A model generated the notes under the pieces. It worked only from the letters and a program-made list of their open reading frames with translations, was not told the origin of the DNA and did no database searches. A DNA stretch of 64,000 nt from Xiheimicrobium sp052034585 (GTDB taxonomy: Bacteria; Myxococcota; Myxococcia; Myxococcales; Myxococcaceae). The stretch lies in contig JBPOIJ010000022.1 of assembly GCA_052034585.1 (NCBI GenBank), positions 62,001 to 126,000 on the forward strand. The letters run 5' to 3'. This document shows, one piece after another, positions 18,401 to 25,248 of this stretch (positions within the stretch are counted from its first letter, which is position 1; the number at the start of each line of letters is the position of its first letter). The position numbers and the translations under genes were made by a program.

Positions 18401-18933
18401 GGCCAGCGGTGGTGACGCCGTTCCTCCCGGCGGTGGTCGAGCTGCAGGTGGCCGACGTCGATCGTGACGGGCGGGCCGATCTCGTGGCGCTCGCCAACGC
18501 GAACGCGCCGCGCGCGGTCTTCGTGCTGTTCTCGCGAATCTCTGGGCTCGCGCTCGGGCCTCGCCTCTCGACGTTCGACTTCGACACCGGCCTCGCCGCG
18601 GGCCTGGTGAGCAACGATGCGTTCCCCGACCTCGCGGGCTCGACGGGCGTGCTGATGCTCGGCAGTGGCGCGGCGGCGTTCTCCCGAGGCACCGACTGGA
18701 GGCTCTCGCCCGTCCCGACCAACGCCGCCTTCGTGGTCGACACCGATGGCGATGGGCGGGGCGAAGTGGTGAGCCGCTTGTTCTCGGCCACCACGCTCTC
18801 GAACCCCGACGTACCGGCCCGGAGCTTCTCGGCGCGAGTCGAGCGCTTCGGTGACGTCACCGGCGACGGCGTGCCCGATTGGATCCAGCTGTCGGGCAGT
18901 GATGTCGTCGTCGGCGTCGGGCGCTGTCGCTGA
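15475..18933 (+). CDS. Giant lipoprotein: Cys-rich repeats followed by FG-GAP/VCBS propeller
   Basis: Starting at GTG 15475 with GAAAGG 8 bases upstream, the 1152-residue product opens with MRALLFLVLLTSLFAGC, a lipoprotein signal with Cys17. Residues about 25-450 consist of at least eight Cys-rich units with the shape CG..C..C....NG...C....C...C..GFH.CG..C, probably disulfide-rich. Residues about 460-1150 carry repeated calcium-binding-like motifs of FG-GAP/VCBS type, such as DLDGDGLDD, DFDADGQPD, DLDADGALD, DVDRDGRAD and DVTGDGVPD, suggesting a beta-propeller. The protein should sit on the cell surface, perhaps for adhesion. Its function is not known. Confidence 0.82.
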   Translation: MRALLFLVLLTSLFAGCPPITPDCNATTCPTGCCSMDGVCQPGNDKKACGTGGLFCRACDDADTCADQRCDLVRPDAGTCPTNFHRCDDTCASNDDVATCGDRCETCPRSANGTATCAQGQCGLSCRAGFHACGAMCADDTSPMSCGDRCGPCAFPANAMPSCTNRQCDFTCANGFHRCGDECVLDTVPESCGSRCTPCVAPTNGTGTCLSRTTDAGTTLSCDFVCGAGFHRCGLQCLPDDAPTSCGTSCVPCASTPNGMPTCSQGACSIACVAGFNFCSGACVPDTTASACGPSCSVCSAPDGGAPICRNNACAFTCATGFNPCNGQCASATDVTACGASCTRCPDGVPGSVPTCDGTSCGTTCAGGNTQCGTGPGSCVGPQVASACGSSCTSCAAGTATQRATCTAGACAVACIDTCAATCVDKQRDPANCGACGTTCGASEACVEGRCRPSCANGVVFSGIAEQLPHTLTAGTDARTWTVDVTQDGRLDLLATAGTSRVTFTNAGNARFVQQANADAGVVLLPMGTADFSLDGRADLIAGDLRALWIVQQTSSGFATPVVLFTNGQNGLTVPADFTGDGRIDLVRVPMLGNFNADLWVNASADGGAPFSQTRNAAPNLLQAELARAADFTNDSRADLVTAQSGQLRVFVTSGTTTFTQATPAAPSVNGLVAMATGELTGDTNEDVVAITASAVSIFPGNGSGALAAATFTTNGGANLAAVEVADLDGDGLDDIALGTGRGLELLWATGPGAFSAVEVYEVEGFTNASPASQLQLADLTGDGRLDAIVGNSLVKPALVRNGSTGRGFERSVKTALPNAGEFLLAARVDADARVDLVVSRRTTVASMLPIRTQTRVLRATATGSFTVGAEDALTRPEAVGDFDADGQPDLLHLDCPSAPLPDGGVNPTPMPCFAKVTFGASFRFGTTAVSLPLNELASEVILRAGDLDADGALDVVARTKLGFLTFRNNGSRQFGPAVVTPFLPAVVELQVADVDRDGRADLVALANANAPRAVFVLFSRISGLALGPRLSTFDFDTGLAAGLVSNDAFPDLAGSTGVLMLGSGAAAFSRGTDWRLSPVPTNAAFVVDTDGDGRGEVVSRLFSATTLSNPDVPARSFSARVERFGDVTGDGVPDWIQLSGSDVVVGVGRCR

Positions 18934-18988
18934 AGAACGTCACGTTCGTCGCGCGGTACGAGGATCGATCTCGCGGCGGCCGGCCAGC

Positions 18989-19477
18989 TCAGCGGGCCCG
19001 TTCGCGCTCGAGGCTCTCCGTCAGCCGCTCCAAGACCGTCTTGGCGATCTCCGCCTCGCGCGAGGAGGACGTCGCGAGCACTCGCTCGACGGCGCGTTCG
19101 ACGGTGCCCGGCGTCGGCCGATCGAGACGGCGCCCTTTGACGGTGAGGCGCACCGTCGACTTTCGGCGATCGGCCCGATCGATGCTCCGCTCGACCAGCC
19201 CCTTCGCTTCGAGCCGACGAAGGGTCACCGAGATGGTACCCGGGTCGAGGTGGAGCAGCTTGGCGAGCTCGGCCGAGGTGAGCCCCGGGAACGCGCCGAG
19301 CAGACGAACGAGCAGACGCTGCTGAGCGGTGACGCCGAGACGAGCGACCATGCGGCCCGAGAGCTGCTCGAGCGCGTGATTCAACGCCCACACCTTGCGG
19401 AGGAGTTCGAGCGCGGGGGGCAGTTGTGGCTCAGGCGCGGTCGGGCCCGGCGCCGAGTGAGTCGGGAGGATCGACAT
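18989..19477 (-). CDS. MarR-family transcriptional regulator
   Basis: The 162-residue protein has a winged helix-turn-helix at about residues 45-115 (LTSAELAKLLHLDPGTISVTLRRLEAKGLVERS followed by the wing residues DRADRRKSTVRLT), the MarR signature. Helices at both ends form the dimer interface. Its start at 19477 lies 47 bases inside the 3' end of otsB, so it is probably cotranscribed and translationally linked with otsA-otsB. A regulator inside the trehalose operon suggests it controls that operon, possibly through the palindrome upstream of otsA. This is inference; the effector is unknown. Confidence 0.87.
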   Translation of the reverse strand: MSILPTHSAPGPTAPEPQLPPALELLRKVWALNHALEQLSGRMVARLGVTAQQRLLVRLLGAFPGLTSAELAKLLHLDPGTISVTLRRLEAKGLVERSIDRADRRKSTVRLTVKGRRLDRPTPGTVERAVERVLATSSSREAEIAKTVLERLTESLERERAR

Positions 19478-20228
19478 CCGTCGGTTGGTTTTCCCTCAAC
19501 ACGAGCAGCCATGCCAGCAACCGATCGATCTCCTCCTGCTTCGAGAGGAAGTACGACGCGTCGGAGGCCGACGATCGACCAACCCGGACGCTCACCAAAC
19601 GCTTCAGCGTGCGCGCGCGAAAGACGTCTTCGTCGGTCACGTCGTCGCCCACGTAGAGCACCGTCTCGGCCCCGGTTCGGCGCTGGAGGAGACGGAGCGC
19701 ATCGCCTTTGTGAGGGGCCTTCGCCGAGACGACGTTCACCACGTCCTTTCCGAGCACCGGGCGGCACGGCCAGGCGAGCGCCTCGATGGCCGCGACGATT
19801 CGCCGGCGAACTCGCGTCTTCGAACGCGCGCGGCGAAAGTGAACCGAGACCGAGTAGCCCTTGTCTTCGAGCTCCACGCCGTCGATCGCCTCGAGCGGCG
19901 CGAGCTCGTGCATCACCTCGCGCATGCCACGCCAATGCCCGCTCAGCTTCTTCCCTGGCTCGAGCCCGTGGTTTCCGACGACGAAGCGCACCTTCGAATC
20001 GCCGAGGCGTGCCCGTACGTCGAGGCTGTGGCGGCCGCTCAACACCGCGCACGGGTAGCGGGTGCACAGCGCCTCGAACAGCCTCGCAGTCGACGCCCGC
20101 ATCGTCGCGCGCTCCCGCCGGGCGACGATGGGCGCGAGTGTTCCGTCGAAATCGAAGGCCAGGAGCGTTCGGCTCCAGGCGAGCCGTTCGAGCACGTGGA
20201 GGGCACGAGGTGCGAGGAGGTGCTTCAT
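19431..20228 (-). CDS. otsB: Trehalose-6-phosphate phosphatase
   Basis: OtsB removes phosphate from trehalose 6-phosphate to give trehalose. It has 265 residues, the usual size. The HAD catalytic motif is FDFDGTLAP (about 25-33) with nucleophile and acid/base Asp, followed by SGR (motif II), the Lys motif near VSAKAPHKGDA and GDDVTDEDVF (motif III), all typical of OtsB. The ATG overlaps the otsA stop (ATGA). A C-terminal tail of about 20 residues overlaps the start of the marR-type gene. Confidence 0.94.
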   Translation of the reverse strand: MKHLLAPRALHVLERLAWSRTLLAFDFDGTLAPIVARRERATMRASTARLFEALCTRYPCAVLSGRHSLDVRARLGDSKVRFVVGNHGLEPGKKLSGHWRGMREVMHELAPLEAIDGVELEDKGYSVSVHFRRARSKTRVRRRIVAAIEALAWPCRPVLGKDVVNVVSAKAPHKGDALRLLQRRTGAETVLYVGDDVTDEDVFRARTLKRLVSVRVGRSSASDASYFLSKQEEIDRLLAWLLVLRENQPTDVDPPDSLGAGPDRA

Positions 20229-22432
20229 GAGGGGGCTGACAGCAGCGCGGCTCCGAACCGACCGGTCAGGCGGTCCTTCCTTCGCAGCTCGGCGGCGTCG
20301 ACGAGCATTCGGCCCGCCCAGCGGTACACGTTGAACTCCGAGACGAGCCGCCTCATCGAGCGCATTCGTTCCCGCTGCTCGTCGGCAGACATCTTCAGCG
20401 CCGCCGCGAGCGCCTCACTCGCCTGCCGGAGATCGTAGGGGTTCACGATGAGGGCCTCGGTGAGATCCCTCGCGGCGCCGGTGAACTGGCTGAGCACCAG
20501 CACGCCCTGCTCGTCGTCCCTCGCCGCGACGAACTCCTTGGCGACCAGGTTCATGCCGTCGTGGAGGCTGCTCACGTAACAGAGGTCGGCCGCGCGGTAG
20601 AACCGGAACACCGCCGCGGGCTCGTGGTGGGCGCGCAGCAAGATGATCGGTCGATAGGTGCCACCGGCCCACTTCGCGTTGATCTCCGCTGCCAGCGCTT
20701 CGACCCGCTCGTTGAGCTCGCGATATCGCGGAATCTTGGTGCGGCTCGGCGCGGCGAGCTGGGCGAAGGAGAAGCGGCCACGGAGCTCGGGGTGCCGCGC
20801 GAGCAGCTCGTCGACCGCGGCGAGGCGCTCCTCGATGCCCTTGGTGTAGTCGAGGCGATCGATGCCGACGCCGAGCAGCGAGTCGGGTGCGAGGCCCAGC
20901 TCCGCTCGCACCAGGCGACGCGCCTCTGCGACGGGTGGCGCGGCGTCGAGCCAGTGCACGGGCCACTCGATCGAGATGGGGTACGGCCGAATGAGGGTGC
21001 GGCGCGCGCCCTGAATGACCGCGTTCGCCTCTCGATCGATCCGGCTCTCCATGAAGGCGTCGACCGAGTCGATGAAGTTGTTGCAGTGCTGTTGGGTGTG
21101 AAAGCCCACCACGCTCGACCCGAGCAGCCCGGAGATCAGCTCCTCTCGCCACGGACAGATCCCGATGCGCTCCGCGTTCGGCCAGGGAACGTGCCAGAAG
21201 GTGATGATCGTCGCTCGAGGCAGGCGCTCGCGGATCATTCGGGGCGCGAGGGCGAAGTGGTAGTCCTGCACGAGTACGATGGGGTCGTCGGAGTCGACCT
21301 CCTCGCAGACCGCGTCGGCGAATCTTCGGTTCACCCGCACGTAGTGCTCGTAGTCCTCGGCGCGAAAGACCGGCCGGGCGTGGGCGACGTGACAGAGTGG
21401 CCACAGGCCCTCGTTCGCGAAGCCGTAATAGTAACCGTTCTCTTCCTGCTCGCTGAGCCACACGCGCCGCACGAGATACGACTCTTCACCTGGCGGTACG
21501 CGCACCCGATCTCTCGCATCGACGGTCTCGCGATCGGCGCTTCCGTTGCCGTGGGCGACCCACACACCCGAGCACGCGCGCATCACCGGCTCGAGGGCGG
21601 TCACCAGCCCGCTCGCCGGGTGGAGCACCTTCACGCCCGTCGGAGTCTTCTCGTGAATGTAGGGTTCGCGGTTGGCGAGGATCACCACCCGTTCGCCTTC
21701 GAGGTACTGGCGCAGCGTCGCCCTGAGGCGCGCCGGGCTCCAGAGACCGGCGTTCTTCTCCTGCTCGCGCTCGGCCGCGAGGCGCTCGGCCATCGCCCGG
21801 AGATCGCGGACGAGCGGCTGGAACTCCGCCTCGCCTCCACCCAGGAGGGCGCGCTGGAGATCCCGCGTCCACCCGCGCCAGGCGAACCGCGTCGTCAGCA
21901 AGGTGACGAGCGCTGCAGCGAGGGACACGACGAAGAAGGCGATCAAGAGGAACCACCGCGTCTTCGCCTCTCGGCGTTCGAGGTAGCTGAGATCGTGGAC
22001 GAGGACGACGGAGCCGAGGGGCCCGTGCTCGTTCTCGAGCCTGGTCGCGCTCAGGTGCACCCGGCCCGAGGGGAGCTCGGTCGTCATCATCCACGACGGG
22101 GTGCCAGCGAGCCGTTCGGTCACCGAGCGGCACGAGAAGACGGCCGGGTACCCCTGAGTCGCGGCGAGGAGCGATCCATCGGGTGCACAGGCCGCTGCGC
22201 TCATGATGCGCTCGTCACGGGCGATGTCGACGAGCGCCCCCGCCAGGCGCTCGGGGGTCGACCATTGGAGCGCGAGGCCCTGCCGCGCAGACGACACCGC
22301 GAGCTGCGCCCGGAGTTCGACGTCGGCCTCGAACCACCTCCGAGTCGTCTGCGCGAGCACGCCGTAGCCCACTGCAGCGAGGGCAGCCATGCCTCCGACC
22401 AGGAGCAGCAGGAACATGAGCGCGCGCCGCAT
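20225..22432 (-). CDS. otsA: Trehalose-6-phosphate synthase with N-terminal membrane sensor-like region
   Basis: This GT20 enzyme joins UDP-glucose and glucose 6-phosphate to trehalose 6-phosphate. The catalytic part covers about residues 248-715 of 735: WHVPWPNAERIGICPWREELI, GIDRLDYTKGIEERL and DGMNLVAKEFVA are OtsA hallmarks. Ahead of it lies an unusual N-terminus: a transmembrane helix (about 4-28), a domain of about 130 residues expected outside the membrane, a second helix (about 160-182) and a HAMP-like charged helical linker to about 245. That layout resembles a membrane sensor. ATG 22432 has AGGAGG 5 bases upstream. It is first in otsA-otsB-marR and divergent from a GH15 gene. Confidence 0.93.
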   Translation of the reverse strand: MRRALMFLLLLVGGMAALAAVGYGVLAQTTRRWFEADVELRAQLAVSSARQGLALQWSTPERLAGALVDIARDERIMSAAACAPDGSLLAATQGYPAVFSCRSVTERLAGTPSWMMTTELPSGRVHLSATRLENEHGPLGSVVLVHDLSYLERREAKTRWFLLIAFFVVSLAAALVTLLTTRFAWRGWTRDLQRALLGGGEAEFQPLVRDLRAMAERLAAEREQEKNAGLWSPARLRATLRQYLEGERVVILANREPYIHEKTPTGVKVLHPASGLVTALEPVMRACSGVWVAHGNGSADRETVDARDRVRVPPGEESYLVRRVWLSEQEENGYYYGFANEGLWPLCHVAHARPVFRAEDYEHYVRVNRRFADAVCEEVDSDDPIVLVQDYHFALAPRMIRERLPRATIITFWHVPWPNAERIGICPWREELISGLLGSSVVGFHTQQHCNNFIDSVDAFMESRIDREANAVIQGARRTLIRPYPISIEWPVHWLDAAPPVAEARRLVRAELGLAPDSLLGVGIDRLDYTKGIEERLAAVDELLARHPELRGRFSFAQLAAPSRTKIPRYRELNERVEALAAEINAKWAGGTYRPIILLRAHHEPAAVFRFYRAADLCYVSSLHDGMNLVAKEFVAARDDEQGVLVLSQFTGAARDLTEALIVNPYDLRQASEALAAALKMSADEQRERMRSMRRLVSEFNVYRWAGRMLVDAAELRRKDRLTGRFGAALLSAPS

Positions 22433-22454
22433 GGAGTCCTCCTATCAACTATTC

Positions 22455-22468
22455 GTTGGATATCCAAC
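22455..22468. promoter_or_regulatory. Perfect 14-bp palindrome between otsA and the GH15 gene
   Basis: GTTGGATATCCAAC is a perfect palindrome in the 59-base divergent intergenic region, 22 bases from the otsA start and 23 from the GH15 start. A partial overlapping repeat, CAAC-N5-GTTG, covers 22446-22458. Its size and symmetry fit a dimeric repressor such as the MarR protein encoded at the end of the otsA operon. The pairing is inferred. Confidence 0.6.
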
Positions 22469-22491
22469 CATCTGCCCCCTAGGGTGGCCCC

Positions 22492-24258
22492 ATGTCTCTC
22501 GCGAGCCACGGTCTCATCGGCAACTGTCAGCTCTCGGCCCTGGTGCGGACCGACGGCGCGATCGTCTGGTCGTGCATGCCGCGCTTCGACTCGCCGCCGG
22601 TCTTCGGAGCGCTCCTCGACGAGGCGAACGGTGGCGCCTTCACCATCGGGCCTGCAGACGGCTCCCGCGGAAAGCAGCGCTACCTGCCCAACACCAACGT
22701 GCTCGAGACGCTGTTCTCCTCGAAAGACGGGTCGTTCAGGGTGATCGACTTCGCGCCTCGCTTCCTCCAATACGAGCGCTCGTTTCGACCCACCAAGCTC
22801 GTCCGCATCGTCGAGCCGATCGCAGGGACGCCGCGCATCCGGGTGAGCTGTCAGCCGACGTTGGGGTGGTCACAGGAACGGCCACACCGTGAGCTCGGCT
22901 CGAATCACCTGCGGTTTCGCGGGTACGACAACGAGCTGCGGCTCACCACCGACGCACCGCTCTCGTATCTCGATGGAGAGCCGTTCGCGCTCAGCGAGAC
23001 CAGGCGGTGGGTGTTGGCGTGGGGCGCGCCGGTCGAGGAGCCGCTCGCGCCACTCTGCGATCGGTTCCTCCGTGCCACGACGTCGTACTGGCAGCAGTGG
23101 GTGAAGCACTGCGACGTGCCCCCGCACTATCAGGAGGAGGTCATTCGCGCGGCGTTGACGCTCAAGCTGCACTGCTTCGAAGACACCGGGGCGATCGTCG
23201 CCGCGCTCACCACCTCGCTCCCCGAATCGCCCGGCTCGGGGCGCACCTGGGACTATCGCTACTGCTGGCTTCGCGACGCGTCGTACGCGCTCGGCGCCTT
23301 CCGGCTCTTGGGTCACTTCGAGGAGCGCGAGCAGTTCCTGTCCTACCTGCTGAACGTGGCGAGTTCCGCGCCACAGCTCGACCTCGCTCCGCTGTACCGC
23401 ATCGACGGCAAAGCCGATCTCGACGAGCAGCTCTTGCCGGCCTGGCGCGGGTTCGAAGGCAACGGTCCGGTTCGGGTGGGAAACGCAGCGGCGACCCACC
23501 GGCAGCACGACGTCTACGGAGAGATGGTGCTGGCGCTCGCGCCCCTCTTTCTCGACCTGCGCTTCCGCGAGCAGGTCTCTCGCCCGCTCACCGAGCTGGT
23601 GGCCCGCCTGGCGCGGAAGGCGGTCGCGCTCGCCGGTCAACCCGACGCGGGAATCTGGGAGTACCGCACCGAATGGAGACCCCAGACGTTCAGCTCGCTG
23701 ATGTGCTGGGCCGCTGCCGACCGCATGGCGCGCATCGCGAGGCGTCACCTCCCAGACGAGGTGTCTTGGTTCGAGGGCGAGGCGAGTCGCATCCGCGACG
23801 AGATCTTGAGCCGGGGCATCGACCAAGCACGCGGGTGTCTCGTCGCCGACTACGGTGGCACCGAGCTCGACGCGGCGCTGCTCCAGGCAGTCTCGCTCAG
23901 GCTGCTCCCGCCGGAAGATGCCCGGCTCCACCGAACGGTCGACCTCGTCTCGAACGAGCTGAGCCACCAGGGCTGGCTCAAGCGCTACCGCGGCGACGAC
24001 GGGTTCGGTCGGCCAACGGTGGCGTTCATGCTCTGCACCTTCTGGCTGATCGAGGCGTTGGCGACGCTGGGGCGGCTGACCGAGGCGCGGAGGCTGATGG
24101 AGCAGCTACGCCTCATCGACTCGCCGCTCGGGTTGCTCGCGGAAGATCTCGATCCGCAGACACGGCAGATGTGGGGCAACTTCCCGCAGGCCTACTCGCA
24201 CGTCGGTGTCATCCACGCGGCCTTCGCTGCCTCGCCCCGCTGGTCCGAGGTCGCCTGA
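22492..24258 (+). CDS. GH15 family glycosidase (glucoamylase or trehalase type)
   Basis: The 588-residue protein has the bacterial GH15 layout: an N-terminal beta-sandwich (about 1-200, starting GLIGNCQLSALVRTDGAIVW) and an (alpha/alpha)6 barrel. Signature motifs are WDYRYCWLRDA (253-263), PDAGIWEYR (384-392, Glu390 the likely catalytic acid) and GNFPQAYSHVG near the C-terminus. GH15 members hydrolyse alpha-glucosides, and some are trehalases. Its position, divergent from otsA-otsB across a shared palindrome, makes trehalose or a related glucan the likely substrate. No signal peptide is seen, so it is cytoplasmic. Confidence 0.88.
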   Translation: MSLASHGLIGNCQLSALVRTDGAIVWSCMPRFDSPPVFGALLDEANGGAFTIGPADGSRGKQRYLPNTNVLETLFSSKDGSFRVIDFAPRFLQYERSFRPTKLVRIVEPIAGTPRIRVSCQPTLGWSQERPHRELGSNHLRFRGYDNELRLTTDAPLSYLDGEPFALSETRRWVLAWGAPVEEPLAPLCDRFLRATTSYWQQWVKHCDVPPHYQEEVIRAALTLKLHCFEDTGAIVAALTTSLPESPGSGRTWDYRYCWLRDASYALGAFRLLGHFEEREQFLSYLLNVASSAPQLDLAPLYRIDGKADLDEQLLPAWRGFEGNGPVRVGNAAATHRQHDVYGEMVLALAPLFLDLRFREQVSRPLTELVARLARKAVALAGQPDAGIWEYRTEWRPQTFSSLMCWAAADRMARIARRHLPDEVSWFEGEASRIRDEILSRGIDQARGCLVADYGGTELDAALLQAVSLRLLPPEDARLHRTVDLVSNELSHQGWLKRYRGDDGFGRPTVAFMLCTFWLIEALATLGRLTEARRLMEQLRLIDSPLGLLAEDLDPQTRQMWGNFPQAYSHVGVIHAAFAASPRWSEVA

Positions 24259-24273
24259 TGAGGAGGTCGTGAG

Positions 24274-25248
24274 GTGGTGACCGACGTGATGCTGCTCCTC
24301 GCGGGAGGCGTGCTGCTCTATCTGGGTGCCGAGTGGTTCGTCGGTGGCGCGTCAGGCCTCGCGCTCGCGCTCCGCGTCCCTCAACTGCTGGTCGGGCTCA
24401 CCGTCGTCGCCTACGGCACCTCGGCGCCGGAGGTGATCGTCAGCGTCGAAGCGGCTCGAGGTGGGCATGGTGACGTCGCGCTCGGCAACGTCATCGGCTC
24501 GAACGTCGCCAACATCGGGCTGATTCTCGGAGTCGCGGCGCTCATTCGTCCGGCGAAGGTCGATGGCAGTCTCAGGCGACGCGAGCTGCCAATGCTGCTC
24601 CTCAGCACCGCGGTGCTTCCGCTTCTCCTGGTGGACGGCACCATCTCGGGCGTCGAAGCGGTCGCGTTGTTGGCGGTGGCCATCGGCTACACGGGGTGGA
24701 TGGTGCGCGCCGCTCGTGTGGCGTCGGCATCGATGGCCTCGGAGACGGCGCGCGCGTTCGAGGAAGCCGCTGACGTGGCGGGGGCTCCCGGTCCGACGAG
24801 CAAGCTCCGCTCGGCCGTCGTCGCGCTCGGAGGTCTCGCGATTCTCCTCGTCGGAGGAAACCTCTTCGTCTCAGGAGCGGTGTCGGTCGCGAAGACGCTC
24901 GGGGTGAGTGAGCGGCTGATTGGGCTCACCATCGTCGCGATTGGAACCTCGTTGCCCGAGTTGATCACGAGCGTCATCGCGGCTCGGCGCGGGCACTCCG
25001 ATCTCGCGATCGGCAACGTCGTGGGCTCGAACATCTTCAACGTCTTCCTCTGCCTGGGCGCGGCGGGGCTCGCTGGGAGCGTCGGTGCGCCGGTCTCGAG
25101 TCTCGCCGCCGATCTCACCGCCCTCACCCTCGCCACGCTCTTCGGAGCCATCGCCCTGCGCACCGAACGGGCCGTCACCCGGTTCGAGGGCGCGCTCGCC
25201 TTGATGGGCTACCTCGCCTTCTCGGCGCTCACGGTCATGCGCGGATGA
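24274..25248 (+). CDS. Calcium/sodium antiporter (CaCA family, YrbG type)
   Basis: A 324-residue inner membrane protein with about ten helices in two inverted halves. Each half has the alpha-repeat of the Ca2+/cation antiporter family: VGLTVVAYGTSAPEVIVS with GNVIGSNVANIG in the first half, IGLTIVAIGTSLPELITS with GNVVGSNIFNVFL in the second. The acidic Glu in each 'PE' is the expected ion ligand. GTG 24274 is preceded by AGGAGG at 24261-24266. It overlaps the next gene by 4 bases and follows the GH15 gene by 15, so all three may be cotranscribed. Confidence 0.92.
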   Translation: MVTDVMLLLAGGVLLYLGAEWFVGGASGLALALRVPQLLVGLTVVAYGTSAPEVIVSVEAARGGHGDVALGNVIGSNVANIGLILGVAALIRPAKVDGSLRRRELPMLLLSTAVLPLLLVDGTISGVEAVALLAVAIGYTGWMVRAARVASASMASETARAFEEAADVAGAPGPTSKLRSAVVALGGLAILLVGGNLFVSGAVSVAKTLGVSERLIGLTIVAIGTSLPELITSVIAARRGHSDLAIGNVVGSNIFNVFLCLGAAGLAGSVGAPVSSLAADLTALTLATLFGAIALRTERAVTRFEGALALMGYLAFSALTVMRG

